A DNA stretch of 64,000 nucleotides from Streptomyces althioticus (GTDB taxonomy: Bacteria; Actinomycetota; Actinomycetes; Streptomycetales; Streptomycetaceae), in NCBI GenBank assembly GCA_014649355.1, contig BMSW01000004.1:202608-266607 (forward strand). Reading direction: 5' to 3'. This document shows positions 35,107 through 43,862 of this stretch, piece after piece; the first letter of the stretch is position 1; each line of letters opens with the position of its first letter. The translations under genes and the position numbers were made by a program. The notes under the pieces are model-generated. The model saw only the letters and a program-made list of their open reading frames with translations. It was not told the origin of the DNA and did no database searches.

Positions 35107-35589
35107 GTGCAGGTGCTTCAAGTGCAGCTGGAGATCCGGCCCGACCCCGCTGAGGTGGGGCGGGCCCGGCGCTGGGCCCGCTCACGGCTGGCCGGGTCCG
35201 GCATAGGGGCCGACGAACCGCTGGCCGAGACGCTGATCCTGCTCGTCTCCGAACTCGTCACCAACGCCGTGGTGCACACCGGCTGCCCGGCCGTCCTGCG
35301 GCTCTCGCTGCCCGGCGCGGACGCGGCCGAGGAGGTCACCGTCCGCCTGGAGGTCGCCGACCGCAGCGGCAGGGCGCCGGTGCCGCGCTGCGCGGGCGAC
35401 GAGGCGACCGGCGGACGCGGACTCGCCCTGGTCGACGGGCTGGCCGACCGCTGGGGCTGGAGCACCGAGGGCGCCGGCAAGCGCATCTGGTGCGAACTCG
35501 ACCGCTGCGGCGCGGCGTCCGACGCCGCCCGCGCCTCCTGCGGCGGCGGCGCGGCGACGTACGACGGACTGGCCTACGAGGCGGTCTGA
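35107..35589 (+). CDS. HATPase-type anti-sigma regulatory kinase (RsbW/SpoIIAB-like)
   Basis: A 160-residue Ser/Thr protein kinase of the anti-sigma class. The Bergerat-fold motifs VSELVTNAVVHT (N box), VADRSG (G1) and GGRGLALVDGLADRWGW (G2) are all kept. The last ~35 residues are a low-complexity tail. GTG 35107 (MQVLQVQLEIRPD) is chosen; the Shine-Dalgarno is weak. It may phosphorylate the STAS protein 1.2 kb away. Confidence 0.88.
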   Translation: MQVLQVQLEIRPDPAEVGRARRWARSRLAGSGIGADEPLAETLILLVSELVTNAVVHTGCPAVLRLSLPGADAAEEVTVRLEVADRSGRAPVPRCAGDEATGGRGLALVDGLADRWGWSTEGAGKRIWCELDRCGAASDAARASCGGGAATYDGLAYEAV

Positions 35590-36003
35590 GCGCCCGCGCC
35601 CCGACCGTTGCCGCTCCCGCGGGGAGGCACGGGTGCACGGCGGGACGGCCGTCCGGTGCCGTACGTGATGCGGTGCGCCGGGTGTGCTCCCGTGCGCCGA
35701 CCCGACGAAACGGTCAAGCGGGGCGAATGCCGTATCGCGGATCGAAACGGTATTGACGTGCCGTCACCGGGTGATCACGCTGGTCGTCAGCGATTCGCCG
35801 CGAGGGGACGGCGAGGGCACCGTGACGGAGTCCTCGGCGAGTGTGGGTCGTTATCCGGCGCATGCCTCCCGGGGGCGGGGGACCTGGCGGGGCCGCCGGA
35901 GCCGCAGGGCGGTGCGGGGCTGTCGTGCTCGGGGCGAGCAGCGCCGCACCGCCGCGCGGAGTTCTTCGTCCACAGCCTGTGGACAAGCGGACGCGTGCGG
36001 GAC
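35590..36003. other. 414-base region between the HATPase and GlxA-type regulator genes
   Basis: Convergent intergenic region. No frame shows coding character with a Shine-Dalgarno, and no strong palindrome is seen. Nothing else I can name. Confidence 0.5.
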
Positions 36004-37047
36004 TCAGACCGCGACCGCCGTCCCTTCCCCGCGTTCCGAGGCCGCGCGGAAGGTGCGCCGGTAGGCCGTGGGGGTCACGCCGAGGGCCGCCTGGAGATGG
36101 GCCCGCATGGACTGGGCCGTCCCGAACCCGGAGTCCCGCGCCACCTGGTCCACGGTCAGCTCGGTGGTCTCCAGCAGGTACCGCGCCCGCTCCACCCGTT
36201 GCCGGGTGAGCCACTGCCCCGGACTGACCCCGGTCTCCTCCCGGAAGCGGCGGGTGAAGGTGCGCACCGACATCGACTCCCGCTCCGCCATGTCGCGCAG
36301 CTGGATGGGCTCGTGCAGCCGGCCCAGCGCCCAGGCGCGGGCGCCGCTCGTGGACGCCTGCTGCGGGTCCGGCACCGGAAGCCGGATGTACTGCGCCTGG
36401 CCGCCGTCCCGGTGCGGCGGCACCACCGTGCGCCGGGCCACGTCGTTGGCGACGGCGGCGCCGTGGTCGCGCCGCACCATGTGCAGGCACAGGTCGATCC
36501 CGGCCGCCACGCCCGCCGAGGTGAGGATGTCGCCGTCGTCGACGAACAGCACGTCCGGGTCGACGTCGATCTGCGGGAACAGCCGCTGGAGCCGCTCCGC
36601 GTCCGCCCAGTGCGTGGTGGCGCGGCGCCCGTCGAGGCGGCCGGAGGCGGCGAGGACGTAGACGCCCGTGCAGATGGAGGCGATGCGCGCGGCCGGCGGG
36701 ATGCGGCCGAGCGCGTCGGCCAGTTCGTCCGTCAGCTCGCCCCGCTCGAAGACCGGGCCCAGCTCGTAGCAGGCCGGGACGACCACCGTGTCGGCGGTGG
36801 CCAGCGCCTCCGGGCCGTGCGGCACGTGGATGGCGAAATCGGCGTCCGTCTCCACCGGTCCCGGCGGCCGGACCGAGCAGGTGACCACCTCGTACAGCGG
36901 CCGCCCCCACTCGTCCCGGGGGCGGCCGAACACGCGGTGAGGGATGCCCAGTTCGAACGGCAGCAGGCCGTCGAGGGCGAGGACGACCACGCGGTGGGGC
37001 CGGTGGCCGGCGGGGGAACGGGGTGGCTCGACCGGGTCCGAAGGCAT
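36004..37047 (-). CDS. GlxA-family AraC-type transcriptional regulator
   Basis: A 347-residue regulator. The N-terminal DJ-1/PfpI-like domain (VVVLALDGLLPFELGIPHRVFG, and ASICTGVYVLAASGRLDGRRATTHW with the elbow Cys) is followed by a C-terminal AraC domain with two helix-turn-helix units (MAERESMSVRTFTRRFREETGVSPGQ and VDQVARDSGFGTAQSMRAHLQ). Divergent from the MFS transporter, 72 bases apart, so it probably controls that gene. The ligand may be a small metabolite. Confidence 0.9.
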   Translation of the reverse strand: MPSDPVEPPRSPAGHRPHRVVVLALDGLLPFELGIPHRVFGRPRDEWGRPLYEVVTCSVRPPGPVETDADFAIHVPHGPEALATADTVVVPACYELGPVFERGELTDELADALGRIPPAARIASICTGVYVLAASGRLDGRRATTHWADAERLQRLFPQIDVDPDVLFVDDGDILTSAGVAAGIDLCLHMVRRDHGAAVANDVARRTVVPPHRDGGQAQYIRLPVPDPQQASTSGARAWALGRLHEPIQLRDMAERESMSVRTFTRRFREETGVSPGQWLTRQRVERARYLLETTELTVDQVARDSGFGTAQSMRAHLQAALGVTPTAYRRTFRAASERGEGTAVAV

Positions 37048-37119
37048 GGCCCGATCCTAGCGAATGCTGTCCCTCGGGCCACTCGTTGAAGCGGACATGC
37101 TTGCCCGAAGCTGTACGAC

Positions 37120-38427
37120 GTGACCACGACCAGCAACACCGCCGCCGTCGGGCCGCCCGCGAGCGGCCGCAAGCCGACCCGCCGCCGGGTGCACCGCGCC
37201 TGGTTCGTCGCCGCCGTCACCTTCGTGACGATCATCGGCGCCGCCGCCTTCCGCGCCGTGCCGGGGCTGTTCATCGACCCGCTGAACGAGGAGTTCGGCT
37301 GGTCACGCGGCACCATCGGCGCCGCGGTCTCCCTCAACCTGGCGCTGTACGGGCTCACCGCCCCGTTCGCGGCGGCGCTGATGGACCGCTACGGCATCCG
37401 CCGGGTCGTCGCCGTCGCGCTCACCGTGATTGCGGCCGGGTCCGGAGCCACCGTGTGGATGGACTCCGCCTGGCAGCTGATGCTCTGCTGGGGCCTGCTG
37501 GTGGGCCTCGGCTCCGGCTCCATGGCGCTCGCCTTCGCCGCCACCGTCACCAACCGCTGGTTCACCGAGCGGCGCGGCCTGGTCAGCGGCATCCTCACCG
37601 CCGCCTCCGCCTCCGGTCAGCTGATCTTCCTGCCGTTGCTGTCGTGGATCGTCGACCGGTACTCCTGGCGGCCCGCGGCGGTGACGGTGGCGCTCGCCGC
37701 GCTCGCGGTGGTGCCGTTCGTCTGGCTGCTGCTGCACGACCACCCCGCCGACGTCGGCCAGAAGCCGTACGGGGCGCAGGAGTTCGTGCCCAAGCCGGCA
37801 CCCGTGCCCGGGGCCGCCCGGCGCGCGCTGACGGTACTCGGCTCGGCCGCGCGCACCGGCCCGTTCTGGCTGCTCGCGGGGACGTTCGCGATCTGCGGCG
37901 CCTCCACCAACGGGCTGATCCAGACCCACTTCGTGCCCGCCTCGCACGACCACGGCATGCCCATCACCACCGCCGCGTCCCTGCTCGCCGTCATCGGCGT
38001 CTTCGACGTCGTCGGCACGGTTGCCTCCGGCTGGTTCACCGACCGGTTCGACTCGCGCCGGCTGCTCGCCGTCTACTACGCGCTGCGCGGCGTCTCCCTG
38101 CTCTTCCTGCCGTTGCTGCTCGCGCCCTCCGTGCACCCGCCGATGCTGCTGTTCATCGTCTTCTACGGCCTCGACTGGGTCGCCACTGTGCCGCCCACCC
38201 TCGCCCTGTGCCGGGAGCACTACGGCGACGACAGCCCCATCGTGTTCGGCTGGGTGCTGGCGTCGCACCAGGTGGGCGCGGCGATCGTCGCCTTCGCCGG
38301 CGGCCTCGCGCGGGACGCGTTCGGCTCGTACGACGTGGTGTGGCTGGCCTCGGGCGCGCTGTGCGCGGCGGCGGCCCTGATGGCCCTGGTGATCCGCAAG
38401 CGGCCGGCGGTCCTTACGACGAGCTGA
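37120..38427 (+). CDS. MFS transporter, OFA/monocarboxylate type
   Basis: A 435-residue transporter with twelve membrane segments. The loop 2-3 motif ALMDRYGIRRVV and the N-half pattern EFGWSRGTIGAAVSLNLALYGLTAPFAA are those of the oxalate/formate and monocarboxylate antiporter group. GTG 37120 is the likely start, with a weak Shine-Dalgarno. Divergent GlxA-type regulator next door is the likely controller. Substrate probably an organic acid. Confidence 0.9.
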   Translation: MTTTSNTAAVGPPASGRKPTRRRVHRAWFVAAVTFVTIIGAAAFRAVPGLFIDPLNEEFGWSRGTIGAAVSLNLALYGLTAPFAAALMDRYGIRRVVAVALTVIAAGSGATVWMDSAWQLMLCWGLLVGLGSGSMALAFAATVTNRWFTERRGLVSGILTAASASGQLIFLPLLSWIVDRYSWRPAAVTVALAALAVVPFVWLLLHDHPADVGQKPYGAQEFVPKPAPVPGAARRALTVLGSAARTGPFWLLAGTFAICGASTNGLIQTHFVPASHDHGMPITTAASLLAVIGVFDVVGTVASGWFTDRFDSRRLLAVYYALRGVSLLFLPLLLAPSVHPPMLLFIVFYGLDWVATVPPTLALCREHYGDDSPIVFGWVLASHQVGAAIVAFAGGLARDAFGSYDVVWLASGALCAAAALMALVIRKRPAVLTTS

Positions 38428-38470
38428 GGCGCTGTGGGGGCGGGCGCGATGGCGGGGCGCCTCGAGAGCT

Positions 38471-38713
38471 GGGCTGGGCTGCCCGGGGCCGGACGTCCTG
38501 ACGGGCGGGCGTCCCGAGGGCCGGGTGCTCCGGGGGCGATGCGCCTCGACGGTCGGGGGCTTCAAGAGTCGGTCGCCCTGAGGGCTGGGCTGCCCGGGGC
38601 CGGACGTCCTGACGGGGGCGTCCCGAGGGCTGGGTGCCTCGGGGTCATGGGCCTCGAGGGTTGGGCCCCTTGAACGGCTGGGCTGCCCGAGGGCCGGAGG
38701 TCCTGACGGTCCG
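38471..38713. repeat. degenerate tandem repeat, about 94-111 base period, three copies
   Basis: The block GGCTGGGCTGCCC...GGTCCTGACGG recurs at 38472, 38583 and 38677, with flanking segments that also recur (GTCCCGAGGG, GGGTGC). It fills much of the 448-base convergent gap between the MFS and monooxygenase genes. Frames across it are open but Gly/Arg/Pro-rich and show no start signal. Confidence 0.65.
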
Positions 38714-38813
38714 GGCCAAGGCCGGGTGCCCCGGGGGTCAGGCGCCTTGGGACTCGGGCGCCCCGAGGGCGGGGGAGCCCGGGGGCCGGACGCTTGACGG
38801 TCGGGCGCCGCGA

Positions 38814-38851
38814 GGGTCGAAGCACCCCCGGCGCCGGGGGTGCTTCGACCC
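38814..38851. terminator. 38-bp perfect palindrome between convergent genes
   Basis: Perfect 19-base arms with no loop (GGGTCGAAGCACCCCCGGC and its complement). It lies 25 bases beyond the stop of the monooxygenase gene and follows the tandem repeat block. A hairpin terminator, or a cruciform-prone site. Confidence 0.75.
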
Positions 38852-38875
38852 CCGGCGTCATGGGCGCCCCCGGCG

Positions 38876-40075
38876 TCAGGCGCCCGGCAGGCGGGACGCC
38901 TTGCCGTTGCGGGCGACCGCTCGGGCGATGCGGCGGGCGTCCAGGGCCATCTCTCGGAGGTTGCCGCTGATCGGGTTGGTGAAGCCGGTGAAGTACAGGT
39001 CCGGGGCGCCGGCCGGGGTGCGGGCGCCGTGGACCACGGGTCTGCCCCGCTCGTCCAGCACCCCGAGACCGCCGACCAGGCCCTCCAGCCCGCGCTCGTA
39101 CCCGGTGGCCGCGACCACCGCGTCCGGGGCGACGCGCTCGCCGTCGGCCAGCAGCACCTCGCCCCCCTCGAAGCCCTTCACGGCGGCGACCACCTCCACC
39201 TCGCCCTTGCGCACGGCGTCGATCAGACCGACGTCCTGCACGGGGATCGCGCCCTCCAGGGCACGGCTGTAGAGCCCCGTCTCCGGGCGGGGCAGGCCGT
39301 GCTCGGACAGGTCCGGCACCGCGATCCGCGCCTGGAGGCGGCTGATGCGGTCGACCAGCGGCACCGGCAGCCGGCGCACCAGGATCCCGGAGTACTGCGC
39401 GGGCCACCCGGCCGTCGAGCGGCGCACGATGTGCGGCGGGGTCCGCACCGCCAGCCGCACCCGGGAGGCGCCGCCCTCCACCAGGTCCACGGCGATCTCG
39501 GCGCCCGTGTTGCCGACGCCGACCACCAGGACGTCCCGCCCGGCGAACGGCTTGGCGTCGCGGTACCGGGACGCGTGCAGCAGCTCCCCGGTGTACGTGT
39601 CCCGTCCGGGCCAGTCGGGGACGCGCGGGGTGTGGTTGAAGCCGGTGGCGACGACGACCGCCGCGCCGGTCAGCTCCCGTCCGCCGGTGGCCCGCAGCAG
39701 CCAGCCGGTGCCGTCCTCGGTGCGCTCGACGCAGGACACCTCGACGCCGGTGACGATCTCCAGGCGGTGGTGCTCGGCGTACTTCTCCAGGTAGCGGACC
39801 ACGTCGTCGCGGGACGGCCAGCGGCCGAAGCGGCGGGGCATCGGCAGGCCGGGCAGCGCGGACCGGCGCCGGGTGGTGTGCAGGTGCAGCCGGTCGTAGT
39901 GACGGCGCCAGGAGTCGCCGACCCGCTCGGAGCGCTCCAGGACGACGGCCCGCACCCCGTGGGCGCGCAGGGCGTACGCGACGGACAGTCCGCCGGGGCC
40001 GCCGCCGACGACGTAGACGGGGCGGTCCGCCCGGAGGGGCGCGGTGGGCTGCGCGGACGTGGTGGAGTCGGCCAT
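38876..40075 (-). CDS. flavin-containing monooxygenase (FAD/NADPH)
   Basis: A 399-residue FAD-dependent enzyme of the FMO/Trk-type group. The N-terminal FAD motif VVGGGPGGLSVAYALRAHGV, the second nucleotide motif VVGVGNTGAEIAVDLVEGG (NADPH) and ATGFNHTPRVP in between are visible. It oxidises a small nucleophilic or ketone substrate; which one is unknown. ATG 40075 is the likely start. Divergent from the GNAT gene by about 100 bases. Confidence 0.88.
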   Translation of the reverse strand: MADSTTSAQPTAPLRADRPVYVVGGGPGGLSVAYALRAHGVRAVVLERSERVGDSWRRHYDRLHLHTTRRRSALPGLPMPRRFGRWPSRDDVVRYLEKYAEHHRLEIVTGVEVSCVERTEDGTGWLLRATGGRELTGAAVVVATGFNHTPRVPDWPGRDTYTGELLHASRYRDAKPFAGRDVLVVGVGNTGAEIAVDLVEGGASRVRLAVRTPPHIVRRSTAGWPAQYSGILVRRLPVPLVDRISRLQARIAVPDLSEHGLPRPETGLYSRALEGAIPVQDVGLIDAVRKGEVEVVAAVKGFEGGEVLLADGERVAPDAVVAATGYERGLEGLVGGLGVLDERGRPVVHGARTPAGAPDLYFTGFTNPISGNLREMALDARRIARAVARNGKASRLPGA

Positions 40076-40177
40076 GACCGCGAGCGTAATCCGGCACGGC
40101 ATTGATGGGTCTCGGTCAAGACCGGAATTGGTTGCGGAATGATCACATGATGTCGTGATCGCGGGTTCAATGTCCCC

Positions 40178-40777
40178 ATGTCTTCCCCACAGCGCACCCG
40201 ACCCCGACCGCCGTCCGAACTCCGCGGCCACGGACTGCTCCTGCGCGCCTGGGACCCGCGCTCCGACGACGACGCCGAGGCCTGGCTGCGCGGCCTCACC
40301 GACCCGGAGTTCCGGCGCTGGAACACCCCGCTGCGACCGGTCGGCGACCTGGACGGCGCCCGGCGGTCGCTGCGCACCCGGGCCGCCCTCGCCGAGGAGG
40401 GGGCCGTCGTCTCCTTCCACATCGCCGACGCGGCCGACGGCACGCCGCTCGGCCACATCGGCATCGACGACATCCGGCCGGTCATGGCCGTCGGCCGGAT
40501 CGGCTACTGGGTCCTGCCCGAGGCGCGCGGCCGGGGCGTGGCCACCCGCGCGGTGCTGCTCGCCGCGGACTGGGCGCTGACCGAAGGCGCCCTCCACCGC
40601 CTGGAACTGGGCCACGCCGTCGGCCACGAGGTGTCCTGCCGGGTCGCGAACCGCTGCGGCTTCCTCCCGGAGGGCACGCTGCGTGACGCGATGTTCGCCC
40701 CCGGCCGCCACGACGCGTTCCGCGACACCCACCTCCACGCCCGCCTGGCCACGGACCCGTCCCCGCCGGGGCCGTGA
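40178..40777 (+). CDS. GNAT-family N-acetyltransferase
   Basis: A 199-residue GNAT enzyme of the ribosomal-protein/ RimJ-like group. The acetyl-CoA loop is RIGYWVLPEARGRGVATRAVLL (GRGVAT), followed by ADWALTEGALHRLELGHAVGHEVSCRVANRCGF. Acceptor unknown. ATG 40178 is the start. Confidence 0.9.
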   Translation: MSSPQRTRPRPPSELRGHGLLLRAWDPRSDDDAEAWLRGLTDPEFRRWNTPLRPVGDLDGARRSLRTRAALAEEGAVVSFHIADAADGTPLGHIGIDDIRPVMAVGRIGYWVLPEARGRGVATRAVLLAADWALTEGALHRLELGHAVGHEVSCRVANRCGFLPEGTLRDAMFAPGRHDAFRDTHLHARLATDPSPPGP

Positions 40778-40818
40778 CCCCCTCCGGGACGTCTCCCCTC
40801 AGACGCGCGGCAACCGCC

Positions 40819-41484
40819 TCACGGCCACAGCAGCTCCCTCGCCCAGTCCTCCCCCTCCCCGCGGTACCGCAGGCGTACGTGGCGGCGCTGCGGGTCGCCC
40901 TGGAAGAACTCCACCTCGTCCGGGGCCAGGTGGTACAGCGTCCATGAGGGGGCCGGGGTGTCAGGGGCCCGGCGGGCCTTCTCCCAGGCGGCCTCCGAGG
41001 CGCGGGCGAGTTCCTCGGGAGAGGCGAGCACCGCGCTCTGGCGGCCGGTCAGGGCGGAGGCCAGCGCGCCCGTGGAGCGGGCGTGGAGGTCCGCCCGGGC
41101 CTCCTCGGGCGGGGCGGCCGTGACGGGACCCCGTACCCGCACCTGGCGGCCCAGGACCGGCCAGTAGAAGGTGAGGGCCGCGTACGGGCGGGCGGCGAGG
41201 TGCCCGCCCTTGCGGCTGTGCGCGTGCGTGGCGAACGACCAGCCCCGCTCGTCCGCGCCGTGCAGCATCACGATCCGTACGTCCGGCAGGCCGTCCGCGT
41301 CCGCCGTCGCCAGGGACATGGTGTGCGGCTCGGGCTGCCCGGCCGCCGCGGCGTCCGCCAGCCACCGCGCGAACAGCGGCAGCGGCTCGGCGGGGGCCCG
41401 CCCGGCGTCGAAGGGGCGCAGATCGGTGACGGCCGGGTCCCACACCCGCAGGGACCGCAGCAGTGCGTGAAGGTCGGGTTCCAT
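40819..41484 (-). CDS. pyridoxamine-phosphate-oxidase-like FMN protein (second PdxH-type paralogue)
   Basis: A 221-residue FMN split-barrel protein. DVRIVMLHGADERGWSFATHAHSRKG matches the PdxH core, and the C-terminal TLYHLAPDEVEFFQGDPQRRHVRLRYR matches the PNP-oxidase tail. The bona fide pdxH lies at 13296, so this copy may use another pyridoxine-like or flavin substrate. The 3' part carries the usual Arg/His residues. It ends next to the PPOX gene, with which it is co-directional. Confidence 0.85.
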   Translation of the reverse strand: MEPDLHALLRSLRVWDPAVTDLRPFDAGRAPAEPLPLFARWLADAAAAGQPEPHTMSLATADADGLPDVRIVMLHGADERGWSFATHAHSRKGGHLAARPYAALTFYWPVLGRQVRVRGPVTAAPPEEARADLHARSTGALASALTGRQSAVLASPEELARASEAAWEKARRAPDTPAPSWTLYHLAPDEVEFFQGDPQRRHVRLRYRGEGEDWARELLWP

Positions 41485-41502
41485 GCGGCCGATTGTCGGC
41501 CC

Positions 41503-41928
41503 TCAGATCGACCCCAGGTCCGACGACACCCACCGCTCCGGCCGCATCCGCACGACGACCTGCTCCCCGTGGTTCTTCCACGCGAAGTCCACGTACCCCT
41601 CGACCTTCTCGGCGGGCAGGTAGCGCGCGGAGATCTCCTGCAGCTTCTCGACCGTGGCGGGGGAGGTGTCGACGACCGGGCCCTCGACGGAGACGTAGCG
41701 GATGGTCGGCTCGACGCGCTCCACCAGGAGGGAGAAGCGTCCCGCCGCCTGGAGCAGCCGGTTCTTGCGGGAGTGCCGCCCGGTGAGGATCCACACGTCC
41801 TCGCCGGGCGCGTACTGGTACCAGATCGGCACGGTCAGCGGGGCGCGGCCGTCGCCCGCGTCCACCGCGAACGCGGCCACGCGCGGTTCGGACAGGAACG
41901 TCTCGCGCTCTTCGGGGGACAGGGCCAT
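41503..41928 (-). CDS. PPOX-class FMN/F420-type oxidoreductase-like protein
   Basis: A 141-residue split-barrel protein (PPOX class) with VPIWYQYAPGEDVWILTGRHSRKNRL and RYVSVEGPVVD. The small size fits F420-dependent or FMN-binding PPOX proteins of actinobacteria. ATG 41928 is well supported by GGAGGAA seven bases upstream. It is probably co-transcribed with the PdxH-like gene 18 bases downstream of its stop. Confidence 0.88.
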   Translation of the reverse strand: MALSPEERETFLSEPRVAAFAVDAGDGRAPLTVPIWYQYAPGEDVWILTGRHSRKNRLLQAAGRFSLLVERVEPTIRYVSVEGPVVDTSPATVEKLQEISARYLPAEKVEGYVDFAWKNHGEQVVVRMRPERWVSSDLGSI

Positions 41929-42147
41929 GGCGGTTCCTCCAGCGTCGTCGGCGTCGGGGCGTGCACTCGGGCCTGCGGCCGGGCGGTACAACGCCGGCCG
42001 GGCCGGGACGTGTTCCGCACGTCGCGCCCCCAACCATCGGAACCGGCCCGCCCCCGGGAACGCGACAGGCGGCGGTCCACCGGAGTGAACCGCCGCCCGG
42101 ATGACAGGAACGACGAGGTCGCGGGGGAGGAGCGGGGCCGCGCGCGG

Positions 42148-42795
42148 CTACTTGGTCGGCTTGCGCCCGGTGACCCCCAGGTGCACCAGCAGCGCCAGGT
42201 TCGGCTTGATCTCGGCCTGCTTGACGCCCCAGGAGGCGAAACCTTTCTGGTGCGAGGCCACGGCCGCCAGCATGGCGACCAGGGACCCGGCGACCGCGCC
42301 GGGGTTGACGTCCTTGTCGATCCGCCCCTTCGCCTGGAGCTCGGAGACCGCCTGGGCGAGGGAGGCCTCCACGGCGTTGAGAACCTTCAGACGGATCTTG
42401 GAGAAACGTTTGTCCCCTTCGGCGGAGCCGAGATCCACCACACGGAGGATCGCGTCGTTCTTCCGCCAGAACTCCAGGAAGCCGTCCACCAGTTCCTGTG
42501 CCGTCTGCCAGCCGGCCCGCCCGCTCCAGGAGCGTCCCTCGACCAGCTCGCTCAGGGAGCCGCTCTCGGACGCCATGGTCTCGGCGAGCTCCAGGACGGC
42601 GCCCTCGACGTCCGGGAAGTACTGGTAGAAGGTGGCCGGCGAGGTCCCCGCGCGGCGGGCGACGTCGATGACCTTGACATCCCGGTACGGGGACGAGCTG
42701 AGCATCTCGCTGAGGCAGTCGAGCAGCTTCTGCCGGGTCTCCTGCCCACGCCGGCCGGCCACGCGGCCGTCGACGGTACGCACTTGTCCTGTCAT
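42148..42795 (-). CDS. TetR/AcrR-family transcriptional regulator
   Basis: A 215-residue regulator. The HTH lies near residues 38-63 (DVARRAGTSPATFYQYFPDVEGA) and the ligand domain is mostly helical. Its gene is divergent from kbpA, and the position next to the afs cluster matches S. coelicolor as I recall it. Target and ligand unknown. Confidence 0.9.
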   Translation of the reverse strand: MTGQVRTVDGRVAGRRGQETRQKLLDCLSEMLSSSPYRDVKVIDVARRAGTSPATFYQYFPDVEGAVLELAETMASESGSLSELVEGRSWSGRAGWQTAQELVDGFLEFWRKNDAILRVVDLGSAEGDKRFSKIRLKVLNAVEASLAQAVSELQAKGRIDKDVNPGAVAGSLVAMLAAVASHQKGFASWGVKQAEIKPNLALLVHLGVTGRKPTK

Positions 42796-42917
42796 GCCGT
42801 CAGCTTACCGACGGGGTTCGGGAGCGCGATTCGGCCGACTGCAAATGGGGTGCGGGGCCCGAAGAACCCTGGTGTGCCTGGTCGGCGGGGTGCGGGCGGC
42901 GCGGCTACGTTGTCGGC

Positions 42918-43640
42918 ATGGCCGAAAACAGGGCGTCGGAGTACACGGAGGGCACCCCCTGCTGGGTGGACGCGCAGCTGCCCGATCTGGAGGCGGGCAA
43001 ACGGTTCTACGGTGAGCTGTTCGGCTGGACCTTCGAGGAGCAGCCCACCGGGACGGTCCGCGCGCTGAAGGACGGCGACCCCGTCGCCTCCCTCGCGCAC
43101 AAGACGGACGGACGGCTGCCGACGGTGTGGACGGTGTCCTTCTCCACCCCGGACGCCGACGGCCTGTGCGCGCGCATCCGCGCGGCCGGCGGACAGGTGG
43201 TCGCGCCCCCGGCGCCGTTCGGCGACCTCGGCCGCACCGCGCTCGTCACCGACCCGGAGGGCGCGGTGTTCTCGCTGTGGCAGCCCGGGACCGCGACCGG
43301 CTTCGCACGCCGCCACGAGCCGGGCACCTTCGCCTGGGTCCAGCTCTACGCACGGGACACCGGGACGGCCAACACCTTCTACGGCGACCTCTTCCAGGAC
43401 GCCCTGTTCGGCGAGGGAGCCGACCCCGACTTCGGCCGCGCGCCCGTCTCCGAGGTCTTCGCCCCCGAGATGCCGCCGCACCTCCTCGTCCACTTCGCCG
43501 TGACGGAGCTGGAGCCCGCCCTGGAGCGGGTCGCCCGGCTCGGTGGCCGCACGCAGGTCCCGCCCTTCGAGACGTCGTACGGGACGGCGGCCGTCGTCAC
43601 GGACAATCAGGGGGCGTCCTTCGCGCTGCTGCGGCGCTGA
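42918..43640 (+). CDS. kbpA: VOC-family protein, probable KbpA (AfsK-binding inhibitor)
   Basis: A 240-residue protein of two glyoxalase/VOC modules (residues 10-120, CWVDAQLPDLEAGKRFYGELFGW, and 135-240, FAWVQLYARDTGTANTFYGDLFQ). From memory, the S. coelicolor gene next to afsK encodes KbpA, about 250 residues, which binds unphosphorylated AfsK and inhibits its autophosphorylation. Size, fold and position agree. ATG 42918. The gap to afsK is 222 bases and holds no obvious hairpin. Confidence 0.75.
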   Translation: MAENRASEYTEGTPCWVDAQLPDLEAGKRFYGELFGWTFEEQPTGTVRALKDGDPVASLAHKTDGRLPTVWTVSFSTPDADGLCARIRAAGGQVVAPPAPFGDLGRTALVTDPEGAVFSLWQPGTATGFARRHEPGTFAWVQLYARDTGTANTFYGDLFQDALFGEGADPDFGRAPVSEVFAPEMPPHLLVHFAVTELEPALERVARLGGRTQVPPFETSYGTAAVVTDNQGASFALLRR

Positions 43641-43862
43641 CCGTACGCTCGGTGCGCCGCCGCGGTCCGTCGCCTGTACACCGTCCGGCCGTCCATTCGA
43701 GTCATATGTAAACCTGGACACCCGATTTGTCGGCCGGTTCGCACCAGGGGGCGCGGACAGGAAGAATCGGGGTGCGTGCCGCCACGGCGGTGCGGTGGTG
43801 AGACGCTGCACTACGGTCGCGCACAGGTGGTGGCGCGACGCGTACGGGGAGGTGGCAGGCAA

